Shown here piece after piece: positions 11,667-22,129 of a stretch of 64,000 nucleotides of DNA (position 1 is the first letter of the stretch; each line of letters begins with the position of its first letter). A model generated the notes under the pieces. It had not been told where the DNA came from. It saw nothing but the letters and a program-made list of their open reading frames with translations, and searched no databases. Position numbers and translations under genes: made by a program. The stretch comes from Euborellia annulipes. Its lineage: Eukaryota; Arthropoda; Insecta; Dermaptera; Anisolabididae. The DNA lies in the NCBI GenBank assembly GCA_023213315.1, contig JAKCPI010012724.1, positions 1 through 64,000 of the forward strand, read 5' to 3'.

Positions 11667-11919
11667 TTTTTATATTATTTTTGTATTATAAATACACAAT
11701 TGTATCAGGAGATTATAAACAGAAAGGAGTGTTACTTCTGACGTGACGTCACTTTTGGCGCCAACACCTCCTCTACTATTCTATTCTCCTGTTACAGAGA
11801 TCTCATTTTTTAATAAAAATTTATTAAAATAAATAAAGTGTATAAAATAAACCTATGAAGAAAGAATATAATAATTACATTTGTTATATAGTCAATATAT
11901 ATTTATATTATATAATGTT

Positions 11920-12177
11920 GCCCCCGGGTGTGGCGTAGAGGTTAGCGTGCTAACCTCATATACCAAACGTCGCGGGTTCGGACCCAGGCAGTCCGATGAT
12001 TTTATTTAAGCCATTTGGATACCAGATGGCTTAAATAGAAATGCCTGAACCCACAATAGATTAATATATATTACAACGGTTATCGTCAAAGTCTTAAATG
12101 GCCTAAGTTGCCGAAAAGACAGTGTGAATGTGTGTGTGAGTGTGAGTGTGAATGAGAAAAAAGTGTGAATGTTTTTT
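11920..12177 (+). repeat. SINE-A, full copy with 13-bp target duplication
   Basis: A tRNA-like head (box A near GTGGCGTAGAGG, box B GGGTTCGGACCC) is followed by the hairpin TTTAAGCCATTTGG ... CCAGATGGCTTAAAT, the core GGCCTAAGTTGCCGAAAAGA, a TGTGTGAGTG-rich stretch and a T-rich end. It is flanked by ATTATATAATGTT at 11907-11919 and 12178-12190, which shows LINE-type retroposition. Confidence 0.9.
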
Positions 12178-12190
12178 ATTATATAATGTT

Positions 12191-13098
12191 ATATTTTCTA
12201 AATTAAATACAAGATTTCAAGGTCAATTATTTCACAGAATAATATTATAATAATGAAAACGAAATTCGAAGCACCATAACCATCACAAAAATTTTATTTA
12301 TATTTTATAAATAATAAATTTATAGTTTTATTCGAATGTGAAATTTTGAAAATTCTCAAAGTTCAAAGGCTATGGGCTAGGTGTTCCTGTTTTACAAATG
12401 AGTTCAAATTTTGTAGAGATTATTTTTTAATGTATTGGAAAAGATCTACGGGTACCTGCTATAAATTTATAAAAAAAAAAAAATGTTGACGTCTATGAAT
12501 AAGAACCACCCTAATATATGTAAGTAAAAACAATAAATTAGGGTATTAGATAATTATGACGGGGGTCAAAATTGTGAGGGTCCCTAATAAATCCCTAATT
12601 TCTGTGAGTGTAGATAAATAAAAGCTATAGCTATAGCTTTATAATTAATTGAAAAGACCAGTTTTGCATTTTGTCCCAAATCGATTGCAAAATAAGAGCG
12701 ATATAGTAACTTTTTGAAAAGCGATTTCGTGCGAGAAAAGAAGGCAAGCCAAGACTTACTCCAGGCTCCTTGCCTGATCTCTGAGCGCCGAGCGAATTAG
12801 AAAAAAAATCTGACCTTCTTCCATCATTTGGCCAAATGATTGATTTCATCGTTTTATGGTCAAATTTTATTAAATTTAATAAAGATTTTATCTTCTTTAT
12901 ATATAAAGTCCATGTAAAAATATAAATTGCTATAAAAATAAAAGATTGCATTTTTTTAAAGAATTATTTGAAGTGCGACTACAGACGAGGAATAAATAAA
13001 ATCTTTTTCTTTAAACAAAGAGATGTTTATTTCTCATAAATATAATATATTAATAATCTAAACCCTTCTTTTCTCATAAGATTCGATATTTAGAGAGA
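12191..13098. other. Intergenic, no gene seen
   Basis: AT-rich. The segment at about 12630-12860 (GATCGATTGCAAAATAAGA region) recurs in part, inverted, near 26580-26760 (shared GCCGATCGAATTAGAAA-like and ACCAGTTTTGCATTTT strings), so it is a further dispersed repeat. A - strand ORF at 12631-12951 lies within it. Confidence 0.4.
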
Positions 13099-13106
13099 GA
13101 TATATA

Positions 13107-13262
13107 CATGGGCGTTACTAGAGAATTTGGCTGGGGGGGGACAGCTATCCTCCTGGAAAGCCCCATATTTTCTCAATTTTTCTTGGTGGAGGGAGCTTTC
13201 TGGGGGGGGGGGGCGCACGAGCCTTCTGGGGGGAGGCCCCCCCGGCGCCCTCCTAGCCCATG
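13107..13262. mobile_element. hAT-type MITE, CATGGGCGT family
   Basis: A 156-bp element that starts CATGGGCGTTACTAG and ends CTAGCCCATG, flanked by the 8-bp duplication GATATATA (13099-13106, 13263-13270). G runs lie at 13133-13140 and 13202-13213. Related copies are at 24784-24966 and 26928-27081. Confidence 0.85.
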
Positions 13263-13284
13263 GATATATATAATATATAAGCTT

Positions 13285-13389
13285 ATAGAGAGAAAGTATT
13301 GGATTCATGTCGAGATGAGATTTTGATGGATATACACGTTTTGAGGTCCCCTGAATCCGAAAAAGTGGTTTTCGCGACATGGTCTGTCT
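13285..13389 (+). repeat. HP family fragment (5' end)
   Basis: Contains GAGAGAAAGTATTGGATTCA and the module through GCGACATGGTCTGTCTG, then stops abruptly. Confidence 0.8.
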
Positions 13390-13735
13390 GCAGGGCCGTA
13401 AGTTTTTTTATCATAAATTTAAAATCTATAAATTTTGGCTTTTGTGTTTTGGCCAGATCCGGCAGCAATTGTGAAAAGAGAGGATATGAATGCCATCTAG
13501 TAGCAAATTCTGAACTTGATTCATTCTCTTTTAGTTGCACAATATATCAATAGATACGAAAAAGTATAGAAGTATGTTTTTGTTGTTTTATATTTCATTT
13601 TATCGGATGCATCTTTTTTGTATGCCCAAAAATTATAAAATACTTTCAAAGAGTCAAAATATTAATACGTATTAAGTAATGCAGGGATGGTTAAAAGATT
13701 TACATTAAGATTCCTTACGAGAAGGGAATAGCTGG

Positions 13736-13999
13736 CAAGGGCGGATCCAGAGGTGTTTTTCGGGGGGGGGGGGAATCTGGTGTGACTCGTCGCACAGCAC
13801 ACTATTTTTTTTTTAATTTCGGTAATTTAAAAGCGCATTCTGTATTTGTTTGCCAGAATATAAATACACATCAAATTTTTAAGTATTAATTTTAAAATTT
13901 TACATTAAAAATAAATTTTTTTGCGAAAAAAAGGTATTTTTTTCGAATCTCGGGGGGGGGGGGTAATTACCCCCTTTACCCCCCTTGTATCCGCCCTTG
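13736..13999. mobile_element. hAT-type MITE, CAAGGGCGGAT family, copy 3
   Basis: A 264-bp element with the 8-bp duplication ATAGCTGG (13728-13735, 14000-14007), inserted at the edge of the GC-rich repeat that begins TAGCTGGGCATACACGGAGA. It is nearly identical to copies 1 and 2. Confidence 0.9.
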
Positions 14000-14170
14000 A
14001 TAGCTGGGCATACACGGAGAGGAAGAACCGTCAGTTTTGACCGTGCCGGTCCAAACACACGGATTTATCTTCTAGTCTATCTAGTGGGCGAGCACGCGCC
14101 AGTTTTGACCGCCACGGATCAATCTAACAGATTTGACCGCGGTCCAAACTCACGGTCCGATCTTTTCGTT
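14000..14170. repeat. GC-rich repeat end with TAGCTGGGCATACACGG terminus
   Basis: This end is inversely repeated at about 16616-16645 (CCTCTCCGTGTATGCCCAGC), and the two interiors share CGGTCC and CCGTGGCGG motifs. They could bound one element of about 2.6 kb or be two independent copies. No target duplication is seen. Confidence 0.55.
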
Positions 14171-15079
14171 AGTTTATTTATTTAGTTATTTATTTATTTA
14201 TTTATTTTTTTTTTCTTTAGGTACTCGAATTGAATAAAGACAAACAGCCTTGCAAGCAAATGGTGTGCAAAATTACAAGGGACCGCCGGCAAGTGCTGCC
14301 TCTGGTGTCCTTTCTATAAACCCTTTTGTTAAAATGAAATTAATATAATTTAATCAAACAAATTTCATAAAATTAGCATAAATATCACGAAATAACCTAA
14401 AGGGGTGGGGGAGGGGGCCTAAAAGGCGCCCCCTCCTCGAAAAAGCAAAAATTCAAATATTGTGGTATATAACGTTATAAGAGGCTCTGGAATAGCAGAG
14501 AATAGAAAGAGAGCAAAGGTAATGAGTGCGAGTGAGATGGAGAGAGTCGCTTAAAGATGCTGAGTCACCGTCCTTGGTGCACAAACAATGCGCGTGACGT
14601 CATCTTTTCTTAGAAACTATTAAAGACAAATAAAAATAACAGAAAGTAATAAAACTATTTTTTTTTTTTTATATATTCATCAAATTAGAAGAAAAAAACA
14701 AATTAAATAATTTAATAAAATGAATATGTAAAAATTATTTTAATCAAGGAAATAAATATAATCTAACTTTTGATTGATTATTGAGGTGGGATTTATTTAT
14801 TTTTCTTCCTGAGACGGGTGTTAAAGTTAATTGTATTTTCAATTTATATTTCGGCCTCTAAGATCATTTGACTTTTGGGAAATTAAATAAAATGGCTTCC
14901 AGCAGGTGAGAGACTCAACACTCAGCGGGTCACCTATCCACGGTCCAGCAGTTCTTAGCCTTGCTTAACCCAAATTTTCTCGATTTTTTTTCTGCCTTTT
15001 CTCAAAAGGTATTAAATTTAAAAAAGTTATTTTTTATACTCAACAAATTAAAAGAAAAAAAATATCAATTAAAAAAATT
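14171..15079. other. Intergenic, no gene seen
   Basis: AT-rich, with TTTA repeats at 14170-14205. A short C-rich and G-rich block lies at about 14400-14440. Confidence 0.4.
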
Positions 15080-15370
15080 ATTTTAATAATTACCTTCGAT
15101 AACTAAAAATCTATTCAGTTTTTGAAAAAATGTCAAAGAATAAAAACTTTTTAAAATAGAGTAAATTATCACAATATGATAAAAAAATTGAAAATTTCGA
15201 AATTTCTGAAAAAACTTATTAGGTAAAGTACTACTTCTAAGTGACGTATTTACTCCAAAAGTTGATAGAAATCTATAATTTTAGTGTAAGGAGCATATAC
15301 GAAATTTCATTCAGCTGCTTTGGTTTTTAAGCAATCGTGTTCTCACACACACACACACACACACACACCC
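15080..15370 (-). repeat. HP-related repeat, subfamily B, truncated
   Basis: Nearly identical to 9480-9770, from GAAAATTTCGAAATTTCTGA through GTTTTTAAGCAATCGTGTTC to the CA array. The distal module is missing, and a full HP element begins about 60 bp further on. Confidence 0.7.
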
Positions 15371-15430
15371 AAACGTAATTCCAAAAGAATATACGAGAAA
15401 ATCTCGGGGAAGTCATTCCCCATATTTTTA

Positions 15431-16105
15431 CTTTCTCTTACCTCTATATATATATGTTGATATATAGAGAGAGAAAGTATTGGATTCATGTCAAAAATTC
15501 GATGTCGAGATTTTGATGGATCTTCACGTTTTGAGGTCCCCTGAATCCAAAAAAGTGGTTTTCGCGACATGGTCTGTCTGTGTGTCTGTGTGTCTGTCTG
15601 TCTGTGAACAAAATATCTCAAGAACGAAACGAGCTAGGAAGTTGAAATTTTATATTTAAGTTAGGCACCCCCATGGGACGTGACACGAAGCTTTTGAACA
15701 AAATCGACCAAAGAGTACTAGTACTTTACTGATGCACTTTTTCAGTTTTTTTCGATTTTCTCAAAATTCGCTCCAACGATTTTTTTTTAATTCAAAAATC
15801 AATTATTTTTTAGATTCTCTTTAAAATGTATATTCTCATTTTGTCATTGAAATCTTCTGAAGACCACTTTACTCTTGTACTCCATTGGAAGGATAGGAGA
15901 AATGGTTGCCATGGTAACAAAATGTAAATATTTTGCCATACTTAAAATTTTATACTTATAAATTTTACATCTTGAAAATCGAATGTACCGTACTGTCGGA
16001 AACTAAATACATGTCGACACAAAAAATCTGGCGTGACAAGCACAGTACACAACTTTCCATTACCGAAGGTAAGAGAAAGTTGTGTGCTGTGCGCGTCACA
16101 CCAGA
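15431..16105 (+). repeat. HP family element, full length
   Basis: One of the two most complete copies, with both foldbacks present. The X-box GTTGCCATGGTAAC is at 15905-15918. The 3' foldback runs from AATCTGGCGTGAC to GCGTCACACCAGATT. T runs lie directly outside both ends (15426-15430, 16106-16111). Confidence 0.9.
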
Positions 16106-16189
16106 TTTTTTAAAATAATTTTCTATTTCCATTTTTCTTTGAAATTCCAATGGCTTCTTGACTTGATCTGTCTAGTCGGCAGGCAAAAC

Positions 16190-16645
16190 TTTTGTCAAGA
16201 CGAAAGTCCACGGATTTGGTCAATTCTACGGTTAAAACTGCCGCGGTCCAAAGATTTTGCCCATACACGTACGTTTGGCCCGTGGCGGGCCAACTATACG
16301 GGTTTATCTGCGGGTTTTTCCTTTACGTTTGTGAGTGATAACGGTTTTAACCGTGGCGGTTTTAACCCTGGCGGTTTTAGCCGGCCCGGCAGACTGGTCC
16401 GCCCCGGTTCAACCCGACAGATCAAACTCTCCGTTTTTTTAAGCGAAATTGATAATGACGGTTTTAACCGTGGCGGATCGACTCGACAGATTGGTCCGCC
16501 CCGGTCCAACCCGACAGATCAAACTCTCCACTTTTTTAAGCCAAATTGATAACGAAAGTTTTAACCGTGGCGGATCGACCCGACAGATTGGACCGCCCCG
16601 GTCAAAACCGACAGTTGTACCTCTCCGTGTATGCCCAGCTAATGA
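16190..16645. repeat. GC-rich tandem repeat block (about 95-bp unit)
   Basis: Units with GGTCCGCCCCGGT, CCCGACAGATCAAACTCTCC and TTTTTTAAGC-type segments recur at about 16385-16445, 16460-16545 and 16560-16620. Overlapping ORFs on both strands come from the repeat and are not genes. Confidence 0.75.
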
Positions 16646-16672
16646 TCTAGTGTGTGTGTTAATTAAAAAACT

Positions 16673-17079
16673 GGTGTGACTGGTCACACAGCACACAACT
16701 TTCTCTTACCTTCTCTAATCGAAAGTTGTGTACTGTGCTTGTAACACCAGATTTTTTTGTGTCCAGATATATTTAGTTTCCGACAGTAAGGTACATTTGA
16801 ATTTGAAAAATTTATAACCCAATTGTTTATTTATATTTTGTTACCATGGCAACCATTTCTCCTGTCTTTCCGATGAAGTACAAGAGTAAAATGGTCTTCA
16901 TAAGATTTCAAAGGCAAAATGAGAATATACATTTTAAAGAGAATCTAAAAAATAGTTGATTTATGTACTAAAAAAAAAAAAAATAGTTGGAGCTAATTTT
17001 GAGAAAATCGAAAGAATTTTTGACATGATCGCAATACTTTCTCTCTCCATACTATATTTCATATATAGGGTAAGAGAAA
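16673..17079 (-). repeat. HP family element, internally deleted
   Basis: The 3' foldback (16673-16752), X-box (16840-16853) and 5' foldback are present on the - strand, but the TCTG array and about 250 bp of the middle are missing. A runs flank both ends on the + strand. Confidence 0.85.
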
Positions 17080-17083
17080 GTAA

Positions 17084-18036
17084 AAAGCGTTGTAAAAATA
17101 TATTTTTTTTTTAATTGAGCCGATTTTTTCAGTCGGGGGAATATAATTATAATATATTTTTTTTTAATTTTATTGCTTTTTTAATTGATTCTGAGAACGC
17201 GTGACATCAGAGCCTTGCAGAGTTTTGCTTGCAGACGGCTTAACCTTATGCTGAAAGCAGATGATTTAAGAAAGTATCTCTCTCTCACTTGCACTCACGG
17301 TTTTCTCTCTCGTTCTACTCGATGAATAAATCAAAAGGAAAGCAAATTAATGTATCATTAATGATTCTCGTTCTTTTAAAAATACTAGTTTTTTATTTCT
17401 ACTATTATTTTAAATAGAATATATAGAATTCTAGAAAAATAATAAAATATATAGAATTTTTCATCAATTTATAGTGAGTTCGATATTGCTATAAATGATT
17501 CCTTCTTTTGAATGCGCTGTTAAATAATAAGTGAACTAAGATTTGTTGATATTAAAATAAAGAGATTATTTAATTAAGCTAACTTATTAAATGCTTTCGG
17601 ACTCTCTTCTACTATCTAATTTTCTTAAAATAACTAAAAATAAAATAATTGTCTCCCCCCCCTAATTGTCTCGGTACGCCCCTGTTAATGCTGTCGAATT
17701 CTAGTGAAATCTGAAATAAATAGGGATCTAAATGGCCTCAGGTGCCAAAAAAGACCTTAAACAAATAAAAAAACTGATTTATGGGTTTTTTTTATTGCAG
17801 TATTTTTAAAGTTACTATCTAAAAGATATGAACATTCAAAATAACTATAATATATTTTGATAATATCTTTGATTTAAGTCAAAAAAACAAAATTATTCCA
17901 AAAATTTCGAAATTAAAAAGATTATAAAATTATTTCAAAATTAGATAATATTATCAAAAGTCCCCTTCCCCTTGCATAATTTACTTAGACGAGTATTTAT
18001 ATGGATGCCAAATAACAGGTTGAAAGAATTTTAAAA
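17084..18036. other. Intergenic region before the secreted-protein gene
   Basis: AT-rich. It holds a hAT-type right-end remnant (TCGGTACGCCCCTG, about 17671-17684) and a SINE-B tail fragment at about 17705-17766 with the core TGGCCTCAGGTGCC. No clear TATA box was found before the next gene. Confidence 0.5.
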
Positions 18037-20964
18037 ATGCTTCTAAATCTATTGTTTCTCGTTTGCATTTTCTTCCAAGTTGATGGTGAGTTCTGATTTC
18101 TAAAATGCTTTTAAATATAATAATTTTTATTTTTATTTTTTTTAGGACTAATAAAAATACCATGTTTTGATCCTAATGTAAGAAAGCCAATATTTTTTTG
18201 AGTAAAATCTAAATTAGGGTCCGATCGAAACAAGATTTTCAGCCGAAACCGAATATTCTGCCTCAACCTTAGTTTCGGCCGAAAGCGAAAATTTCCTATA
18301 AAAAATTTATATTATTTTACTTTTTTTTTTTGAAATTTTTTTCCCCTCCCGTGAAAATCATTTTACCTTTTTTTAGGGAGACTAAATTTTTTTCTCCCTC
18401 AAGTGCAAATCATTTGGCCTTTTTTTTTGCATGCGAGTCTCATCCCATCTTTTCAGACTCAGGTTTCGGCCGACCGAAAGTTTCGGCTACTTTTTGGCCG
18501 AAACCGAAACTACGGCCGAAACCATGATTTTTGGCCGAAACCGAATTTCGGTCGGTTCCTAATCTGAATATATTTTTTTTTAATCTCCGAAAAAGGACAC
18601 AGGGGAAAAATAAATTAAACAAGGACAAAATTTTTAATTATTTTTTACTTTCTCTTACTATATATGATAATATAAAGAGAGAGAAAGTATTGGTTTCATG
18701 TCAAAAATAATACGATGTCGAGATTTTGATGGATATGCACGTTTTGAGGACCCCTGAATTCAAAAAAGTGGTTTTCGCGACACGGTCTGTATGTGTGTCT
18801 GTGAACAAAATATACCAGGAACGAAAAGGGCTAGGAGATTGGAATTTTATATTTAAGTTAGGCACCCCTTTGGCACGTGATGCGAAGCTTTTGAACGAAA
18901 TCGGCCAAAGAGGACTAATACTTTACTGATGTACTTTTTCAGTTTTTTTCAATTTTCTCAAAATTCGCTCTAACAAAATCAATTATTTTTTAGATGCTCT
19001 TTAAAAAGTATATTCTAATTTTGCTCTCAAAATTGTTTGAAGACCACTTTACTCTTGTACTTCATAGGAAAGATAGGAGAAATGGTTGCCATGGTAACAA
19101 AATATAAATATTTTCCCAAGTTTATAAATTTTGCATCTTTCTTGAATTCTAATATATCAACGGAAACTAAATATATCTCGACACAAAAAAATCTGGTGTG
19201 ACAAGCACAGAACACAACTTTCGATTACCGAAGATAAGAGAAAGTTGTGTGCTGTGCTACCAGTCACACCAGATTTTTTTTTAAACTACAGTATATGGAT
19301 GGTTTGGTTTTTAATTTATTTATTTCTTAAAATTATTGTAGTATTGAATTAATAAATATTGAGTATGGCTATACGTTTATCAAATAATGGGGTCCATAGC
19401 TCTCTTATTTTTTATAATTTTTGATGAAAATTCATCAAAAATTATTTAAATAAACAGGACAAGGCATATTTTTCAATAAAATATATCATTATTAAAAATT
19501 ATATTTCAGAATAATTATATAGTTAAAGTCACAAAAGTTTCTATGACAGAACCAAATATTCCAAATTTTGCATCGCTAAATTCAAAACAAATATATCCAA
19601 AACAAATCAAGGAGGATGGTAAAATATACCTCAATGGATCATTTGTTGGTGATGAAGTTCTAAATCAAGGTTTTGAAAATGCTTGGGTATGTGAAATTCC
19701 AAAAAAAAAAATCTAATTTTATAGATCTATTTATTATCTTTAATAAATGCGCTTTTGTGTGTTTTCAGGTAGTTCAAAGGGGTTTTATTGGGAAAAAAGA
19801 GATAGCCGAATTGTATGCCAAGGCCATGCGTCTTTGCAGATTTAATATTTTATGGAAATTTGAAACTGATATGTTTAGACAAGGAAAAGGGAATTTTTTG
19901 AAGGAATGTGCATTTAATAGGGTAAGTAAATATTTCTTATTTTTTCTCTAAAAGCGTGAGTTGAAAAATTTTTCCACTGAAATATACAAAAAAAAGAAGG
20001 CCTTCTAAACAAAGGCGATTTTTCCATGAAATTTTGAAACAAAAAAAAAAAAAAAAAAAAAAAATATATAAGCTTATGTCGACATGGAAAATAAAGTGCA
20101 ACAAGCTCAGGACACAACTTTCAATTAGCCCTCGGGCTTGGTCTAGTGGCTAACACGCTGGCCTTCTAAGCCAAGGGTCGCGGGTTCAGATCCCAGGTAG
20201 TCCGATTAAGCCAGGGGCGTATATAGAAATTTTTTTCGGGGGGGGGGGGGCTGAACTCAACAATTTTTTTTTGAGGAATTTTTTTTTTTAAGAAACTACA
20301 TTTTTTTCTGTATATCCCTATATATGTGTTTGGGAAATTTCGGGGAGGGGGGGCCCCCTCGGCCCCTCCTTATATACGCCCCTGGATTAAGCCATTTGGA
20401 TACCAAATGGCTTAAAAAAGAATGCCTGGTCCCCAAATAGATATATACATTTAATAACGGTTATCGTTAATGTCTTATATGGCCTAAGTTGCCGAAAAGA
20501 CTGTGTGAATGTGTGTGTGAGTGTAAGTGTGAATGAGAAAAAAGGGTGAATGTTAAAAAAAAAACTTTCAATTACCGAAGGTAAGGGAAAGTTGCGAGCT
20601 GTGTGACCAAACACACCAGATTTTCCCATCTTAATTGTGTTTGGTCTGTGCAATAGTCATAAGCTCATTGCGTATGCGTGTTGAGCGAGTCGCGATGGAC
20701 CAAAAATCGCTTCATGATCGAGCATTCCTTTTCTATTCTACCAATATATGCCTTTTACATTACATAAGATTTAAGAGATAAAATGATTAAACTAATCAAT
20801 TTAAAAATTTTAATTTCCAGACTCTTTATATTTTTGATCATGTTTCATTGGAGCCACGGAATCTTCCATGTGATTTGAAACCAGGCAGTTATAAACTTGA
20901 AACTAAATTTATGTTGGAACTAAAGTACACTTTCATGATAACTTGGTGGTTTGTTTTAATGTAA
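18037..20964 (+). CDS. Secreted 184-aa protein, possibly MD-2-related/DUF1091-like
   Basis: Five exons join in one frame: 18037-18085, 18146-18177, 19510-19686, 19769-19921 and 20821-20964. All introns are GT-AG with good donors (GTGAGT, GTAAGA, GTATGT, GTAAGT). Residues 1-16 form a hydrophobic signal peptide (MLLNLLFLVCIFF). The mature part has few cysteines (in IKIPCF, RLCRF, LKECAF, LPCDL) and a C-terminal LKPGSYKLETKF stretch. A G-(S/N/D)-Y before an alternating strand near the end, after paired cysteines, recalls DUF1091 and GM2-activator-like lipid-recognition proteins, but this is a weak pattern match. A polyadenylation signal follows the stop by 14 nt. Intron 2 holds a hAT MITE and an HP element, and intron 4 holds an HP fragment with a SINE and a hAT MITE nested in it. 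The frame continuity over four introns supports a real gene; the family is uncertain. Confidence 0.65.
18215..18561. mobile_element. hAT-type MITE, TAGGGTCCGACCG family, copy 1
   Basis: A 347-bp element in intron 2 of the secreted-protein gene. It starts TAGGGTCCGATCG and ends CGGTCGGTTCCTA, flanked by ATCTAAAT and ATCTGAAT (7 of 8 bases). The inside is rich in GGCCGAAACCGAAA-type units. A sister copy lies at 42589-42987. Confidence 0.8.
18651..19272 (+). repeat. HP family element, nearly full length
   Basis: Lies within intron 2 of the secreted-protein gene. The X-box is at 19085-19098. The 3' foldback closes with CAGTCACACCAGA before a T run. It lacks about 40 bp around the TCTG array. Confidence 0.85.
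20128..20562 (+). repeat. SINE-A with 12-bp target duplication, split by a hAT MITE
   Basis: The tRNA-like head (GGTCTAGTGGCTAACACGCT, box B GGGTTCAGATCCC), hairpin and core are all present. It is flanked by AACTTTCAATTA (20116-20127 and 20563-20574), so the target was an HP foldback. The hAT MITE at 20212-20384 entered after the SINE. Confidence 0.9.
20212..20384. mobile_element. hAT-type MITE, CAGGGGCGTATATA family, inside a SINE
   Basis: Perfect 14-bp inverted termini CAGGGGCGTATATA and the 8-bp duplication GATTAAGC (20204-20211, 20385-20392) define a 173-bp element. A G run follows the left end and a C-rich stretch precedes the right one. Without it the SINE-A sequence reads continuously. 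Confidence 0.95.
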
Positions 20965-20978
20965 TTTTATAAAAATTC

Positions 20979-20984
20979 AATAAA
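20979..20984 (+). terminator. Polyadenylation signal AATAAA of the secreted-protein gene
   Basis: A canonical AATAAA begins 15 nt after the first base following the TAA stop, so the 3' UTR would be very short. It is used here as support for the end of the gene. Confidence 0.6.
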
Positions 20985-21089
20985 ATAAGGGCATAAAAGC
21001 CATGGCAGCTGAACGCCCGGACGTATTAATAAATAAACTGAATGAAATAATTATTTTAATTTTAAATTAAATCTAAAATTCCTTTCCCT

Positions 21090-21300
21090 CTGGTGCCGAG
21101 TGGTTGACAAATGTCAATATCGATAATCTTAAAGCCAAGGCGCACGGGTTCGGATCCCTGGCAGTCCGATGAATATTTATTTAAATCATTCGAATACCAA
21201 ATGGTATAAATAGATTAGCCTGGACTCCCACATAAATGGTATATTAAAATAATGAGTATCGTTAAAGACTATATGGCTCAAGTTGCAGAAAAGACAAAAA
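21090..21300 (+). repeat. SINE-A copy, diverged
   Basis: Contains a tRNA-like head with CACGGGTTCGGATCCCTGG, the GCAGTCCGATGA junction, a degraded hairpin and the core GGCTCAAGTTGCAGAAAAGA. It lacks the TG-rich tail. Confidence 0.75.
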
Positions 21301-21361
21301 AAAAACTTTAATTTTTTGTTTTAACTGTTCACTGTTGCAAGTGTTTTCCATTTATTTCGCA

Positions 21362-21450
21362 ATTGGATTGACCACAAATCCAATTGAAATAAATGGAGAT
21401 GGAGCCTAATAGCTTTGGATGCCGAAAAAGACCTTAAATGAAATTAAAAA
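21362..21450 (+). repeat. SINE-B tail fragment
   Basis: Matches the SINE-B tail: CAATTGAAATAAATGGAGAT, then a diverged core (GGATGCCGAAAAAGACC) and CTTAAA. Confidence 0.65.
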
Positions 21451-21457
21451 AAAAATC

Positions 21458-21877
21458 TGGTGTGCTTGTCACATCAGAATTTTTGTGTTGACGTTTATTT
21501 AGTTTCCGAGAGTACCGGTATGGTACATTTGAAATAAAGATGTAAAATTTAGATGCAGAAAAATATTTATATTTTGTTACCATGGCAACCACAACCATTT
21601 CTCCTATCTTTTTTATGAAGTAGTGGCGCGTATAGCCTTGGTAGTTGAAGCGCCCTTATTCCCCAACAAAAATAAATAATCCTGTGAAGTACTAGAGTAA
21701 GGTAGTCTTCATAAATGAGAATATACATTTTAAAGAGCATTTAAAAAATAATTAAGGAAAGGTTGCAGGAGCAGAGACTAGAAGCCCACACAGAAAGACA
21801 TATAAACAGACCATGTTGCGAAGACCACTTAAATAAAAATTTTTGACATGATCGCAAAATATATAGTTAAGAGAAAG
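21458..21877 (-). repeat. HP family element, degraded
   Basis: The - strand holds a damaged 3' foldback, the X-box (21576-21589 as GTTACCATGGCAAC) and the terminal TTAAGAGAAAGTAAAAA. The middle is partly replaced by unrelated sequence. Confidence 0.7.
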
Positions 21878-22073
21878 TAAAAAGCAAATTTTTATCTAAG
21901 GATGCAACTGATTTTAAAGTAAAGTAAGCTATATCAACATTTCAACAGGGTTGTATCATTCATTTTCAGGGAATATTATTGTCCTCAGGTGATTAACAGC
22001 TCATAACAAAAAAATTTATCATATTGAGTGTTTAGTAACTGATAAAGTCAAGTCAATTTCTCCTCTATGAGGT

Positions 22074-22112
22074 TATATAAATCAGTCACAATCGATAGTT
22101 GTTAAAATCAGT
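22074..22112 (+). promoter_or_regulatory. TATA box and initiator of Kazal gene 1
   Basis: GGTTATATAAATCAG contains TATATAAA at 22074-22081. An arthropod-type initiator TCAGT lies at 22108-22112, and the ATG follows 20 nt later. The second Kazal gene has the same GGTTATATAAAT string at an equal place. Confidence 0.65.
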
Positions 22113-22129
22113 CACCTTACAAGATCAAC

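Larger units (their letters stand above)
10639..11792. mobile_element. TA-flanked element with 40-bp TIRs carrying an HP copy
   Basis: The left end (ACAGGAGAATAGAATAGTAG then AGGAG and TTGGCGCCAAAA) is the inverse of the right end at about 11752-11792. Both ends abut TA, as expected for Tc1/mariner-type insertion. The 1154-bp interior includes tandem and inverted 75-bp units (10790-10995) and an almost complete HP element (11011-11666). No transposase ORF is present. Confidence 0.7.
20075..20624 (+). repeat. HP 3'-end fragment split by a SINE-A
   Basis: The HP string GTCGACATGGAAAATAAA ... ACAACTTTCAATTA is interrupted at 20128 and resumes at 20563 as AACTTTCAATTACCGAAGG, then continues through the second arm of the foldback to ACACACCAGATTTT. 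It lies in intron 4 of the secreted-protein gene. Confidence 0.75.

Noticed and set aside
15343..15621. ORFs crossing HP copies (also near 11019, 28471, 44061 and 49201)
   Set aside because: The same short peptides appear at each HP copy (WIQGTSKR, IFDMNPILSL) on the antisense of a TCTG array, are broken in most copies and have no conserved length.
16082..16696. ORFs in the GC-rich tandem block, up to 155 codons, on both strands
   Set aside because: Open frames on several strands at once arise from the repeated GC-rich unit.
20128..20210. Functional tRNA with a TCT-like anticodon loop
   Set aside because: It is the head of a SINE-A copy with a target duplication, and the acceptor stem does not close.
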